DNA of 64,000 bases, taken from positions 2,170,001 to 2,234,000 of the forward strand of contig OZ253953.1 in assembly GCA_965267335.1 (NCBI GenBank), in the 5' to 3' direction. Under the pieces are notes generated by a model that made no database searches, was not told the DNA's origin, and saw only the letters and a list, made by a program, of their open reading frames with translations. Position 1 is the first letter of the stretch. Every line of letters begins with the position of its first letter. The translations under genes were made by a program, and so were the position numbers. Below, piece by piece: positions 27,758 through 37,374 of this stretch. The DNA comes from G965267335 sp965267335. Its GTDB lineage: Bacteria; Bacteroidota; Bacteroidia; Cytophagales; JAAEPT01.

Positions 27758-30700
27758 TTAATTGGCCGGAGTCAGTGTGACCAATACAACACAGTCTTGC
27801 AAGTCATACCACTGAACATTTGTTTTATTGGTACCCAACTCAAACAAATAGATGGCTTGATTGGGTTGTAACTTGATCTTTCCGTTTTCTATATAGTCCT
27901 TCAGGTATTCCTCGGCATCTTGCTGTCCCTTGAATCCCGATACTTTCGGATAATCATCTCCATTTCTGAGCACCTTGACAAATGATGTATGTGTAGAAGA
28001 GTTATACTCATACAGCGGACTATTTTGTTTGCTAGGGGAGTATGACTTAGCTTTTACAGTAATGGCCGTATTGGCAGCAATTGGAGAATTGGAGTTCCAG
28101 TTGTGCTGTTTATGATCATTCACATTACTACCTGCATTGTATCCGGCATATTTCCCAAATGGATCAACGGTGTTGTTACCAAATCTTACCTGTACCATTA
28201 CTGGATAATCAGCTCCGGTACCACCTGCTTTCAGTGCGCAACCAAGTACTTTGACATTGGCGTTGAATTTATGATTGGGTTTCACTGAGCCGTTTTCGAT
28301 ATTGAAATCAAATGCCTCACAAGTGAATTTAACCTCATCAGATGCGCTTCCACCTTGGTTGGTTACAGTGATCTTGATGTTGCTTGTATTCTCAAAAGCG
28401 ACATTGCTAATTCTCACCGTACCGTTGCTGAAGGTGAAGTTCACCGGTTGTCCATTGTTGGTAACAGTCACCTGCGATTTTTGAGTGATCTCAGTGGTAG
28501 TTGCTGTCACATTGATCTTACAATCAGTGACCGTGTTGTTGCTACCAGAAGGACTGGTGATGTTTACCGTAGGTTTGTTGATCACCGGACAAGCGCCTTT
28601 TGTATCACCATGTGCTTCATGTGCAGGCCAGGCGTTTTCACTGATCTCAATTTCCTGTGGGTTGTTTTTGTTACCCGGAGGATAATGACAGATCGTGATT
28701 TTCTTCTCAGGCTTCTGGCAAGTGAAGTTCACATTGTTAGTAGCTGAACCACCTTGGTTGGTTACAGTGATCTTGATGTTGCTTGTATTCTCAAAAGCGA
28801 CATTGCTAATTCTCACCGTACCGTTGCCGAAGGTAAAGTTCACCGGCTGTCCATTGTTGGTAACGGTTACCTGCGACTTTTCAGTGATCTCAGTAGTAGT
28901 TGCGGTTACGTTGATCTTACAATCAGTAACCGTGTTGTTACTACCAGAAGGGCTGGTGATGTTTACGGTAGGTTTTACAATCACCGGACAAGCACCTTTT
29001 GTATCACCGTGTGCTTCATGTGCAGGCCAGGCGTTTTCACTGATCTCAATTTCCTGTGGGTTGTTTTTGTTACCCGGAGGATAATGACAGATCGTGATTT
29101 TCTTCTCAGGCTTCTGGCAAGTGAAGTTCACATTGTCAGTAGCTGAACCACCTTGGTTGGTTACAGTGATCTTGATGTTGCTTGTATTCTCAAAAGCGAC
29201 ATTGCTAATTCTCACCGTACCGTTGCCGAAGGTAAAGTTCACCGGCTGTCCATTGTTGGTAACGGTTACCTGCGACTTTTCAGTGATCTCAGTAGTAGTT
29301 GCGGTTACGTTGATCTTACAATCAGTAACCGTGTTGTTACTACCAGAAGGGCTGGTGATGTTTACGGTAGGTTTTACAATCACCGGACAAGCACCTTTTG
29401 TATCACCGTGTGCTTCATGTGCAGGCCAGGCGTTTTCACTGATCTCAATTTCCTGTGGGTTGTTTTTGTTACCCGGAGGATAATGACAGATCGTGATTTT
29501 CTTCTCAGGCTTCTGGCAAGTGAAGTTGATATTGTCGGTAGCCGAACCACCTTGATTAGTCACAGTGATCTTAATATTAGCATTGTTGTCAAAAGCGACA
29601 TTGCTAATTTTTACCGTACCATTGCTGAAAGTAAAGTTCACCGGCTGTCCATTGTTAGTTACCGTTACCTGCGACTTTTCAGTGATCTCAGTGGTAGTTG
29701 CGGTTACATTGATCTTACAATCGGTAACTGTGTTGTTGCTGCCAGAAGGACTGGTAATGTTTACCGTGGGTTTCACAATCACCGGACAAGCCCCTTGTGT
29801 AGCACCTTGTGCCTTGTACTGATTCCACTCGCTTTGTTTGATGGTTTTCGGTTGACCATTCAGACAAATCTGTATTTGTGGATCACAAGTGAATTTAACC
29901 TCATCAGATGCGCTTCCACCTTGGTTAGTCACAGTGATCTTGATGCTAGCATTGTTGTCAAAAGCGATATTGCTAATTCTCACTGTGCCATTGCTGATTG
30001 TGAAGTTCACCGGTTGTCCATTGTTGGTAACGGTTACCTGCGACTTCTCAGTGATCTCAGTGGTAGTTGCTGTTACATTGATCTTGCAATCAGTAACGGT
30101 GTTGTTGCTACCAGAAGGACTGGTGATGTTTACGGTAGGTTTTACAATTACCGGACAAGCACCTTTTGTATCACCGTGTGCTTCATGCGCAGGCCAGGCG
30201 TTTTCACTGATCTCAATTTCCTGTGGGTTGTTTTTGTTACCCGGAGGATAATGACAGATTGTGATTTTCTTCTCAGGCTTCTGACAAGTGAATTTAACGT
30301 CATCTGATGCGCTTCCTCCTTGATTAGTCACAGTGATCTTAATATTAGCATTGTTGTCAAAAGCGACATTGCTAATTCTCACCGTACCGTTGCTGAAGGT
30401 GAAGTTCACCGGCTGTCCATTGTTGGTGACCGCTACCTGCGACTTTTCAGTGATCTCAGTAGTAGTTGCTGTTACGTTGATCTTGCAATCAGTAACGGTG
30501 TTGTTGCTACCAGAAGGACTGGTGATGTTTACGGTAGGTTTTACAATTACCGGACAAGCACCTTTTGTATCACCGTGTGCTTCATGCGCAGGCCAGGCGT
30601 TTTCACTGATCTCAATTTCCTGTGGGTTGTTTTTGTTACCCGGAGGATAATGACAGATTGTGATTTTCTTCTCAGGCTTCTGACAAGTGAATTTAACGTC

Positions 30701-33700
30701 ATCTGATGCGCTTCCTCCTTGATTAGTCACAGTGATCTTAATATTAGCATTGTTGTCAAAAGCGACATTGCTAATTCTTACCGTACCATTGCTGAAAGTA
30801 AAGTTCACCGGCTGTCCATTGTTAGTCACAGTTACCTGTGATTTTTCAGTGATCTCAGTAGTAGTTGCTGTCACATTGATCTTACAATCGGTTACGGTGT
30901 TGTTGCTACCAGAAGGGCTGGTGATGTTCACCGTAGGTTTGTTAATTACCGGTGGAGCACATTTTATAGTAAAGGACTTCGAATCTGATCCTTCATCGTT
31001 TGTTGCCGTGACGGTATAGTTGAACTCACCTTCTTCAGTTTCGGTCAGAGTCAACATCCCGGATACAGAGTTAAAGTTATATTTATTCGATGTAAGGGCC
31101 TTTCCGTTTCTTCGGACTTGTATATCGTATTTCGACCGGACTTCTGTTACTCTCACCTCAATAGGCGTGTTACAGGTAGTTGTAACGTGTGGATTGTTTA
31201 TTGGCTTGACCACTGTAACGGTAGGAGCAGGGTTTGACGGAGTTCTTCCGTAGTTGCAATCCACAGTAACGCTAGCTGAGGCTGAGCCTTGACCATTATT
31301 GACAGTTATGGTAAAGGTAGTCTCGCATAATATCTTTTTGTTGATTACAATTTGTCCTGAAGACTCATCATATGACCATTTCGAAGAGAACAGCGTGAAG
31401 TTATTCTCCTTAATAGTAATGTCAGACCTGTCGCGGGCATTGGTTACCATAGCCACTACCATGATATTACAATCAGGTGTGAAATAAGGTGAAGTGGCCG
31501 GAGTAGTAATAACCACTGTTGGTTTAGGGTTGGTGACTACAGGCTTACAAACAACTTTTCTAGAGTCAGAAGCAAAGCCCATAGGGTTTCTTACGGAAAT
31601 CTTTACGTTAGCTTCACCATCAATGGTACGGCTGAAGGTCACATTTCCTGTAGTAGGGTTAAAATTGAAGGCAGCTTCTGCCAGTTTTTGTCCATTAACA
31701 AATACGTCAACGTTGCTTTTGCGTCTGACATTCTGAACTCGGGCACTGAAGTTCATATTGCAGTTTGATGTGACGTGTGGGTTGGCTGCCGGGTTTGTAA
31801 AAGTGACTATCGGTTTAGGTTTGTTTACAACCGCTGGCTTGCATATGATCTTTGCTGTTTTAGTATCTGTTCCCGTTAGGGTTTTTGCGGTTACCCGAAT
31901 GGTGGATTCACCATTAATAGTTCGGTTCATTGTCAGTGTCCCGGTGGAAACATTGAAGTCATAGGCTGGCGGGTAGATTCTTTTGTTATCCACATATACG
32001 TTCACGCTCATCTGAGTCTTTACGTTCTGAATTTGTGCTGTGAAATTGATGTTACAGTCACTGGTTGTATATGGGCTGGTACCTGGATTTGTAATTATGA
32101 CCCGGGGTTTGGGTTTTGAAAGAATGGCAGGCTTACAAGTAATTGTTGTGCTTGCCTCATCAGTACCAGCATCATTTGTTGCAACAACTTTAATCTTAGC
32201 ATAGCCTACGATCGTACGGTAGAAAGTAAGCATACCGGAAGCGGCATTGAAAGAGTAGTCTCCTCTGCTTAGTTGTGATCCGTTGACATAAACTGTGATG
32301 CCGCTTTCATCTTTGATTTCAGTAACCTTCACCTGAACGTTATAGTTACAGTCTTTCGTTACTGTAGGGGAGAATGCAGGATTGATGAAACGCACAACCG
32401 GAGGTACAATTCGCGGAGGTGTACAATTGATAGTTACTGAGCCTGCATCTGTTCCAGCTTCGTTTGTAGCGGTGATGGTGTAAGCGTGGCTACCTTCAAC
32501 AGGTTCATTGATAGTTAGTTTACCGTTGGAGGTGTTGTAGTTGTAGAATGTATTTCCAAGTGTTATTCCATTCCTTGCAACCGTGATTCCATCAGAATTA
32601 TCAATGTTTGTGATATAAACTGTAACATTCGCATTGCAGTCTTCGGAGTTATATATCGCAACATTAGGGTTGGTGATATTTACTTTTGGAGGTAGTATGA
32701 CTTTTTTAGGAGTACAGTTGATAGTGACCATATCTGTAGCTGCACCACCACCGTTAGTTGCTCCAACAGTAATTTCAGTGTTTCCATCTATAGCTGTGTT
32801 AAGAGTCAGGAAGCCACTGGAAGGAGTGAAGGTGTATTGATTTCTTGGAATTTGCTGTCCGTTCAAAAATACTTTGACATCTTTCGGGTCAGTTACACCC
32901 GTGATTCGTGCAGTAACGGCTGCATTACAGGTCGGAGCGTTGAATACTTTTACGCTTGGGTTAGTGATTTTTACAGTTGGAGGAGTAATCTTTACAACGG
33001 GATCTGTTGTTGTCGTAGTTTTTTTGCAAATAATAGTAACCTGGTCTTCACCTGATCCAGACGAGTTGAAAGCCTTAATTTTATAGACTCCACCTTTATT
33101 TTTCATGTCGTGATTCAATTCAAAAATTCTGGAATTCTCATCATAGGTGTAGTAGATCGCACTGACGTTTTGCCCGTCTTTGGTCACCCGAATATTAGCC
33201 TTGCCATTGATATTGTAAATTTTGGCCATTATGTAGGCTTTACAGTCGCTAACTTCTGAAGGCGAGACAGACGGGTTTATTATTTCAACAACCGGGAATG
33301 GAGTTGGTTGTTTTGTATTATTGTTAGTAGTGACCTTGGTCTTGCCAGAACCTCCTTTACCCAGTCCTATTCCCCACATCATAGTGGTGTAGTGATACTT
33401 GTCATTATTATCATCGAGCTCACCAAATTCGTTGTACTTGTTACCATCCAGTACATCAACACCCGTGAAATTCATTTTATGTTCAAATGAGAAAGATACT
33501 CTTGGTGAGATTTGAAATCCCCAACCGAGCCCAATGGATGGGGTTAATATCCACTGTCTTCTTGTTTGGCCATCTACTAAGGTTTCGTAATCTCCATCTA
33601 AGAGAGCTTCAAGGTCATTTTTCGTTGAAAAGTTAAAACTAGAAGAACTGATCTGAGAATAATCGTATTCTGAATTCGTGAAACTATTGAATTGATCCAT

Positions 33701-34189
33701 TCGGGCTTTGTAACCGGCTCCACCGATACCGCCATAGAGATAAAGTAAGAAACCCGCATTTTTCTTGTACGGGCGACTTAGGTAGAATAGAGCTTCCAGT
33801 GAAAGCTCATGAATGTCTGTGCTGTGGTTGTTGTACACGTAGCCCAGTGAAGTGTAGTCCAGGTTTCGGTCACCATTCAAATCACTGTTGTTCTGAATAC
33901 CATTGAATCGTTCTGTACCTAATCCATAAGAGTTACCCCAGAAGTATTGGCCACGAAGGGACAGTCCAAATGGGCTGTCACCCATGATGAGTGATCGCTC
34001 TAAAGTTGCGCCAAGTCCAATTCCGTTTTTGGATCGCACATCACTGGATTGATAGTGCATGCCGGTATTGAAACCGAGTCTCCATTTAAGGTCTTTACCA
34101 AAACCGTAGCTGACTTGCTGAGCTTGAACATTGATTGAGGAAGCTAATAATGTTCCAATAGCTGTAAGGGTGAGTATAAATCTTCTCAT
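27758..34189 (-). CDS. Outer-membrane beta-barrel protein with long Ig-like repeat tail
   Basis: 2,143 residues. Signal peptide (MRRFILTLTAIGTLLASS, cleavage near VQAQ). Residues about 25-275 look like an outer-membrane beta-barrel (alternating strands such as WRLGFNTGMHY, FGLSLRGQYFWG, ELSLEALFYLS, LLYLYGGIGGAGY, GLGWGFQISPRVSFSFEHK). Eight divergent Ig-like repeats of about 93 residues follow (about 295-1080), then seven near-identical units (about 1083-1958), mostly 133 residues: an Ig-like domain plus a short CHYPPGN...AHEAHGD...GAC module. A unique C-terminal region (about 1960-2143) ends TLTPAN. No OmpA or T9SS sorting domain is present. Whether the tail lies outside the cell or in the periplasm cannot be read from sequence. 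A strong terminator follows; an inverted repeat abuts the start codon. Confidence 0.88.
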   Translation of the reverse strand: MRRFILTLTAIGTLLASSINVQAQQVSYGFGKDLKWRLGFNTGMHYQSSDVRSKNGIGLGATLERSLIMGDSPFGLSLRGQYFWGNSYGLGTERFNGIQNNSDLNGDRNLDYTSLGYVYNNHSTDIHELSLEALFYLSRPYKKNAGFLLYLYGGIGGAGYKARMDQFNSFTNSEYDYSQISSSSFNFSTKNDLEALLDGDYETLVDGQTRRQWILTPSIGLGWGFQISPRVSFSFEHKMNFTGVDVLDGNKYNEFGELDDNNDKYHYTTMMWGIGLGKGGSGKTKVTTNNNTKQPTPFPVVEIINPSVSPSEVSDCKAYIMAKIYNINGKANIRVTKDGQNVSAIYYTYDENSRIFELNHDMKNKGGVYKIKAFNSSGSGEDQVTIICKKTTTTTDPVVKITPPTVKITNPSVKVFNAPTCNAAVTARITGVTDPKDVKVFLNGQQIPRNQYTFTPSSGFLTLNTAIDGNTEITVGATNGGGAATDMVTINCTPKKVILPPKVNITNPNVAIYNSEDCNANVTVYITNIDNSDGITVARNGITLGNTFYNYNTSNGKLTINEPVEGSHAYTITATNEAGTDAGSVTINCTPPRIVPPVVRFINPAFSPTVTKDCNYNVQVKVTEIKDESGITVYVNGSQLSRGDYSFNAASGMLTFYRTIVGYAKIKVVATNDAGTDEASTTITCKPAILSKPKPRVIITNPGTSPYTTSDCNINFTAQIQNVKTQMSVNVYVDNKRIYPPAYDFNVSTGTLTMNRTINGESTIRVTAKTLTGTDTKTAKIICKPAVVNKPKPIVTFTNPAANPHVTSNCNMNFSARVQNVRRKSNVDVFVNGQKLAEAAFNFNPTTGNVTFSRTIDGEANVKISVRNPMGFASDSRKVVCKPVVTNPKPTVVITTPATSPYFTPDCNIMVVAMVTNARDRSDITIKENNFTLFSSKWSYDESSGQIVINKKILCETTFTITVNNGQGSASASVTVDCNYGRTPSNPAPTVTVVKPINNPHVTTTCNTPIEVRVTEVRSKYDIQVRRNGKALTSNKYNFNSVSGMLTLTETEEGEFNYTVTATNDEGSDSKSFTIKCAPPVINKPTVNITSPSGSNNTVTDCKINVTATTTEITEKSQVTVTNNGQPVNFTFSNGTVRISNVAFDNNANIKITVTNQGGSASDDVKFTCQKPEKKITICHYPPGNKNNPQEIEISENAWPAHEAHGDTKGACPVIVKPTVNITSPSGSNNTVTDCKINVTATTTEITEKSQVAVTNNGQPVNFTFSNGTVRISNVAFDNNANIKITVTNQGGSASDDVKFTCQKPEKKITICHYPPGNKNNPQEIEISENAWPAHEAHGDTKGACPVIVKPTVNITSPSGSNNTVTDCKINVTATTTEITEKSQVTVTNNGQPVNFTISNGTVRISNIAFDNNASIKITVTNQGGSASDEVKFTCDPQIQICLNGQPKTIKQSEWNQYKAQGATQGACPVIVKPTVNITSPSGSNNTVTDCKINVTATTTEITEKSQVTVTNNGQPVNFTFSNGTVKISNVAFDNNANIKITVTNQGGSATDNINFTCQKPEKKITICHYPPGNKNNPQEIEISENAWPAHEAHGDTKGACPVIVKPTVNITSPSGSNNTVTDCKINVTATTTEITEKSQVTVTNNGQPVNFTFGNGTVRISNVAFENTSNIKITVTNQGGSATDNVNFTCQKPEKKITICHYPPGNKNNPQEIEISENAWPAHEAHGDTKGACPVIVKPTVNITSPSGSNNTVTDCKINVTATTTEITEKSQVTVTNNGQPVNFTFGNGTVRISNVAFENTSNIKITVTNQGGSATNNVNFTCQKPEKKITICHYPPGNKNNPQEIEISENAWPAHEAHGDTKGACPVINKPTVNITSPSGSNNTVTDCKINVTATTTEITQKSQVTVTNNGQPVNFTFSNGTVRISNVAFENTSNIKITVTNQGGSASDEVKFTCEAFDFNIENGSVKPNHKFNANVKVLGCALKAGGTGADYPVMVQVRFGNNTVDPFGKYAGYNAGSNVNDHKQHNWNSNSPIAANTAITVKAKSYSPSKQNSPLYEYNSSTHTSFVKVLRNGDDYPKVSGFKGQQDAEEYLKDYIENGKIKLQPNQAIYLFELGTNKTNVQWYDLQDCVVLVTLTPAN
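28315..30943 (-). repeat. Seven near-identical tandem coding repeats, mostly 399 bp
   Basis: Repeat starts (codons for KPTVNITSP) fall near 30941, 30542, 30143, 29774, 29375, 28976 and 28577 on the minus strand. The spacing is 399 bp, except 369 bp for unit 3, which carries a shorter variant of the Cys module. The last unit lacks that module. Blocks of tens of bases are identical between copies, so recombination-driven copy-number change is expected. Confidence 0.93.
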
Positions 34190-34190
34190 A

Positions 34191-34210
34191 GATCAAAAAT
34201 TAGTTTGATC
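34191..34210. promoter_or_regulatory. Inverted repeat directly upstream of the barrel/Ig gene start
   Basis: Perfect 7-bp arms GATCAAA (34191-34197) and TTTGATC (34204-34210) with a 6-bp loop end one base before the ATG at 34189. In mRNA this hairpin would cover the ribosome-entry region; as DNA it could be an operator. Function not shown. Confidence 0.4.
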
Positions 34211-34389
34211 ACAATAACACATAAACTGTACCAAATGAATTAGTGAATATAGCAAATAATGACTCTTTAGAGCTATTTAGCTCTTGTTTTGACGACATTA
34301 ACTCACACAAATGATCGTTGGTGTCCAATTGCCGGTCGTTGAATAATTTCTGTGCTTTGTGTATAATATTTTTCGCTGGACGCTTAAAA

Positions 34390-36507
34390 CTACTGAATCT
34401 TTAGCTGATCAAGAAGGAAAGCGTACTCTAATGCAACTTCGTGATATCGTTCGAATCTCCCCGACTTTCCTCCGTGACCTGTGTCCATATCAGTTTTTAG
34501 TAACAATAGATTGTCGTCCGTCTTTAGTTCTCTCAGTTTAGCCACCCATTTTGCCGGTTCCCAATATTGTACCTGTGAGTCATGAAGCCCAGTTGTAACC
34601 AGTAAGGCCGGGTAGCCCTTTGCTTCTACATTATCGTATGGAGAGTAGGACTTGATATAATGATAATACTTTTCGTCCTTTGGGTTGCCCCACTCATCAA
34701 ACTCACCTGTAGTCAATGGAATGCTTTCGTCCAACATTGTAGTCACTACATCAACAAAGGGCACTTGTGCCACGACTGCTTTGAATAAATCAGGTCGCTG
34801 ATTGATAATCGCACCCATAAGCAGGCCTCCGGCACTTCCGCCCATAGCACAGAGTTTATCCGGATTGGTGTAATTATTCTGGACAAGGTATTCAGCGCAG
34901 TCAACAAAGTCGTTGAAGGTATTTTTCTTGTTCAATAGCTTACCATCTTCATACCATTGTCGGCCCATTTCTTCACCTCCTCTAATATGAGCAATGGCGT
35001 AAATAAATCCACGATCAAGTAAACTCAATCTTACAGAACTAAAATATGGGTCCATAGATGATCCGTAAGATCCGTAGCCATAAAGTAGGAGAGGACTCTT
35101 TCCGTTTCGCTCGGTTCCTTTTTTGTAGACAAGGGAAACGGGTACTTTGACTCCATCTCTAGCCGTAACATAAATTCTTTCTGATTGATAATGGTCTTTA
35201 TTAAAGGAGCCAACAACTTCCTGTTGCTTGAGGAGTTTTTTCTCTCGACTATTCATGTCATAATCGAAGGTGGAATTGGGGGTAGTCAAGGAAGTATATC
35301 CGAAACGAAGTATATCACTGTCAAATTCAGGATTAACAGATGACCATGCTGTATACGCAGGTTCACCAAAGTCGATGTAATGCTCCTCCTTAGTGTTCCA
35401 TTTAATCACTCTCAGGTGTGTGAGACCATTTTTTCTTTCTTCGACAACAAGATGATTTTTAAAAATCTCAATGGATTCCAAAAGAATGCTATCGTGGTGA
35501 GGGATGATCTCTTCCCAGTTCTCAGAAGTAGTATTTTCTACTGGCGTACGCATCAGCCGGAAGTTCTTCGCATCCTTATTGGTGGTAATGAAGAAGTGAT
35601 TTTTATAATGTGCTATGCCGTATTCATGATCCCTTTTTCGGGGTTCAATAATGGAGAACTCTCCATCAGGGTTGTTTGCTTTAAGTACCCTGAATTCTGT
35701 GGAAACTGTGCTGTAAGAGCCAATGATGATGTACTCTTTCGATTTGGACTTATAAACGTAGGTTCCAAAGGTTTCATCAGCTTCATGATATACTTCTTGA
35801 TCTTCCGATTGAGGTGTGCCTAGTTTGTGTTTGAATATCTTAAAACTGCGAAGGGTTTGTTCATCTTTTTTGGTGTAGAAAACGGTTTCGTTATCATCAG
35901 CCCAGGTCGCGCCACCCGTGGTGACTTCAAGTTCGTCTTCCAGCATTTCACCGGTTTCCAGGTTTTTGAATTTGATCGTATAGATACGTCTGCTTAGTGT
36001 ATCTACTCCAAAGGCGATAATCTTATTGTTGGGGCTCACGCTCTGGCTACCGACCTGAAAGTATGCATGTCCTTTTGCAAGTTCATTGACATCCAGGGTG
36101 ATTTCTTCAGGCGCATCCAGCGTTTCTTTTTTTCGACTGTAGATAGGATACTCTTTGCCTTCTTCGAATTTGGTGATGTACCAATATCCATTGAATTTAT
36201 ACGGCACTGATTGATCTGTTTGCTTGATGCGAGCAACAATTTCTTTGAACAAGCTATCCTGCAGCTTTTCAGTATGTTTAAGCTGCGTGTTACAATAGTG
36301 GTTCTCCTCTTCAAGGTATTTAATCACCTCAGGGTTTTCTCTTTCATTGAGCCAGTAGTAATTGTCGATACGGGTGTCTCCGTGGATGGTTAGTTCTTTC
36401 GGTTTCTTCGGGCAAACGGGTGCTGTCTGGGTATCCTCCATGTTAGTTTCTGTGTTCGTACAAGCGGTAATGACGATGGGTATTAACAGGCCTATCAGTC
36501 GATTCAT
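34390..36507 (-). CDS. S9 family prolyl oligopeptidase (oligopeptidase B type), lipoprotein
   Basis: 705 residues. Lipobox-like ITAC (Cys16). N-terminal seven-bladed propeller domain (about 40-430) and a C-terminal alpha/beta-hydrolase domain with the complete triad: nucleophile in GGSAGG (Ser558), Asp in TGLHDSQVQYW and His in DTGHGGKSGR. Family landmarks PLLLYGYGSYG, AHIRGGEEMGRQWY and TFNDFVDCAEYL are present. Such enzymes cleave short peptides after Pro or basic residues; QVQYWEP and the overall pattern favour the oligopeptidase B subgroup. The lipid anchor points to periplasmic or outer-membrane peptide processing. It stands alone, with 200 bp of non-coding sequence on the downstream side before the barrel gene promoter region. 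Confidence 0.93.
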   Translation of the reverse strand: MNRLIGLLIPIVITACTNTETNMEDTQTAPVCPKKPKELTIHGDTRIDNYYWLNERENPEVIKYLEEENHYCNTQLKHTEKLQDSLFKEIVARIKQTDQSVPYKFNGYWYITKFEEGKEYPIYSRKKETLDAPEEITLDVNELAKGHAYFQVGSQSVSPNNKIIAFGVDTLSRRIYTIKFKNLETGEMLEDELEVTTGGATWADDNETVFYTKKDEQTLRSFKIFKHKLGTPQSEDQEVYHEADETFGTYVYKSKSKEYIIIGSYSTVSTEFRVLKANNPDGEFSIIEPRKRDHEYGIAHYKNHFFITTNKDAKNFRLMRTPVENTTSENWEEIIPHHDSILLESIEIFKNHLVVEERKNGLTHLRVIKWNTKEEHYIDFGEPAYTAWSSVNPEFDSDILRFGYTSLTTPNSTFDYDMNSREKKLLKQQEVVGSFNKDHYQSERIYVTARDGVKVPVSLVYKKGTERNGKSPLLLYGYGSYGSSMDPYFSSVRLSLLDRGFIYAIAHIRGGEEMGRQWYEDGKLLNKKNTFNDFVDCAEYLVQNNYTNPDKLCAMGGSAGGLLMGAIINQRPDLFKAVVAQVPFVDVVTTMLDESIPLTTGEFDEWGNPKDEKYYHYIKSYSPYDNVEAKGYPALLVTTGLHDSQVQYWEPAKWVAKLRELKTDDNLLLLKTDMDTGHGGKSGRFERYHEVALEYAFLLDQLKIQ

Positions 36508-36582
36508 GGGACGAAGATAGGGAATGGAGGGATAAATTTGGGGTGAAAACCCTGAAATAGTAATCCTTCATCAATTAATTAT

Positions 36583-36711
36583 TTAGATGAAGGGAGAGTT
36601 TTTGTTTCTTCTCAGTGACTTAGCATACTCTTTCAGCTTAGAAAGAATCTGTGCATCGTCAGTTTCAATGATAAACTTGTGTAGCCTGTTTTTTGGTTCA
36701 GAAGCATTCAT
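36583..36711 (-). CDS. Small hypothetical protein (42 residues)
   Basis: ATG at 36711 to TAA at 36583. The protein (start MNASEPKNRLHKF, core IETDDAQILSKLKEY, end RRNKNSPFI) is charged and looks like one strand plus an amphipathic helix, a composition seen in small antitoxin-like or housekeeping Bacteroidota proteins. No toxin gene is adjacent. The tail of the ORF overlaps an 8-bp inverted repeat (CCTTCATC/GATGAAGG, 36565-36593). Coding potential is plausible but unproven. Confidence 0.45.
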   Translation of the reverse strand: MNASEPKNRLHKFIIETDDAQILSKLKEYAKSLRRNKNSPFI

Positions 36712-36783
36712 TGTACCAGTGTTTGTTAACCACTTATGTGAATGCAATGAAAAAAAGGTGTGAATCGTTTCATTTTGAGGGAG

Positions 36784-37374
36784 TTAGTGATTGTTGTATA
36801 ACTCTTCGGTTCGCTGTTCAATTTCCTTCTGTGACGGTCGCTGACCGATTTTATGCTTTAACATCTTTCGTTTGAGTTTCTTCGATTCTTTAGTAAGTAA
36901 GATGAATAACAGAATAGGTAAAGGGCTAACACTGAGGAACCAAAGGTTTTGACTAGGTACGATCAGGACAAAACTGTCAGCTCCGTACTCAAAAATATAT
37001 TGCAGACTTGTATTGACTTCCACTGGAAGGTCAGAGTTTCCTAGGTATTGTCCTATACCCATCTGCATCCAGGCTAGGCAATAAAACGAATAAACAAACA
37101 GATTAGGAATAGAGAACTGTATGAATTGAGTGGCCAGAACTATTTTGTTGAATTTTACGGCCTTAGATTGGTTTCTCATGAGCAGGATGCCCGCTAGAGT
37201 CACCGAAATAAACCAGGCTGTTGAGAATATCATGTAGATTAGCTGTGTGTTTTGACCACTGAAGAAGCGACTTCCCGGTTGATAAGTCATAGTAGCAAGG
37301 CCATATATTCCACCGAGCAGGTGAAATAAAGCTACCGTTCTAAATATTGGATTTTGCTGTGGGATAAATGACAT
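36784..37374 (-). CDS. Hypothetical membrane protein, third of three tandem paralogs
   Basis: 196 residues. About four hydrophobic segments (FRTVALFHLLGGIYGLATM, IFSTAWFISVTLAGILLM, FLSVSPLPILLFILL) and a basic C-terminal tail with the motif KIGQRPSQKEIEQRTEELY, shared with the two upstream genes. Its ATG overlaps the preceding stop by one base (TAATG). No family recognised; the function may involve the conserved cytoplasmic tail. Confidence 0.75.
   Translation of the reverse strand: MSFIPQQNPIFRTVALFHLLGGIYGLATMTYQPGSRFFSGQNTQLIYMIFSTAWFISVTLAGILLMRNQSKAVKFNKIVLATQFIQFSIPNLFVYSFYCLAWMQMGIGQYLGNSDLPVEVNTSLQYIFEYGADSFVLIVPSQNLWFLSVSPLPILLFILLTKESKKLKRKMLKHKIGQRPSQKEIEQRTEELYNNH

Noticed and set aside
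28103..30706. Long overlapping plus-strand ORFs (up to 384 codons) opposite the repeat array
   Set aside because: They lie antisense to the clear minus-strand repeat gene, recur with the same 399-bp period, and have no signal or family resemblance. They are mirror reading frames of low-stop repeats.
28315..30943. CRISPR-like regular repeats
   Set aside because: The period is 399 bp with in-frame protein-coding units and no unique spacers; this is a coding tandem repeat.
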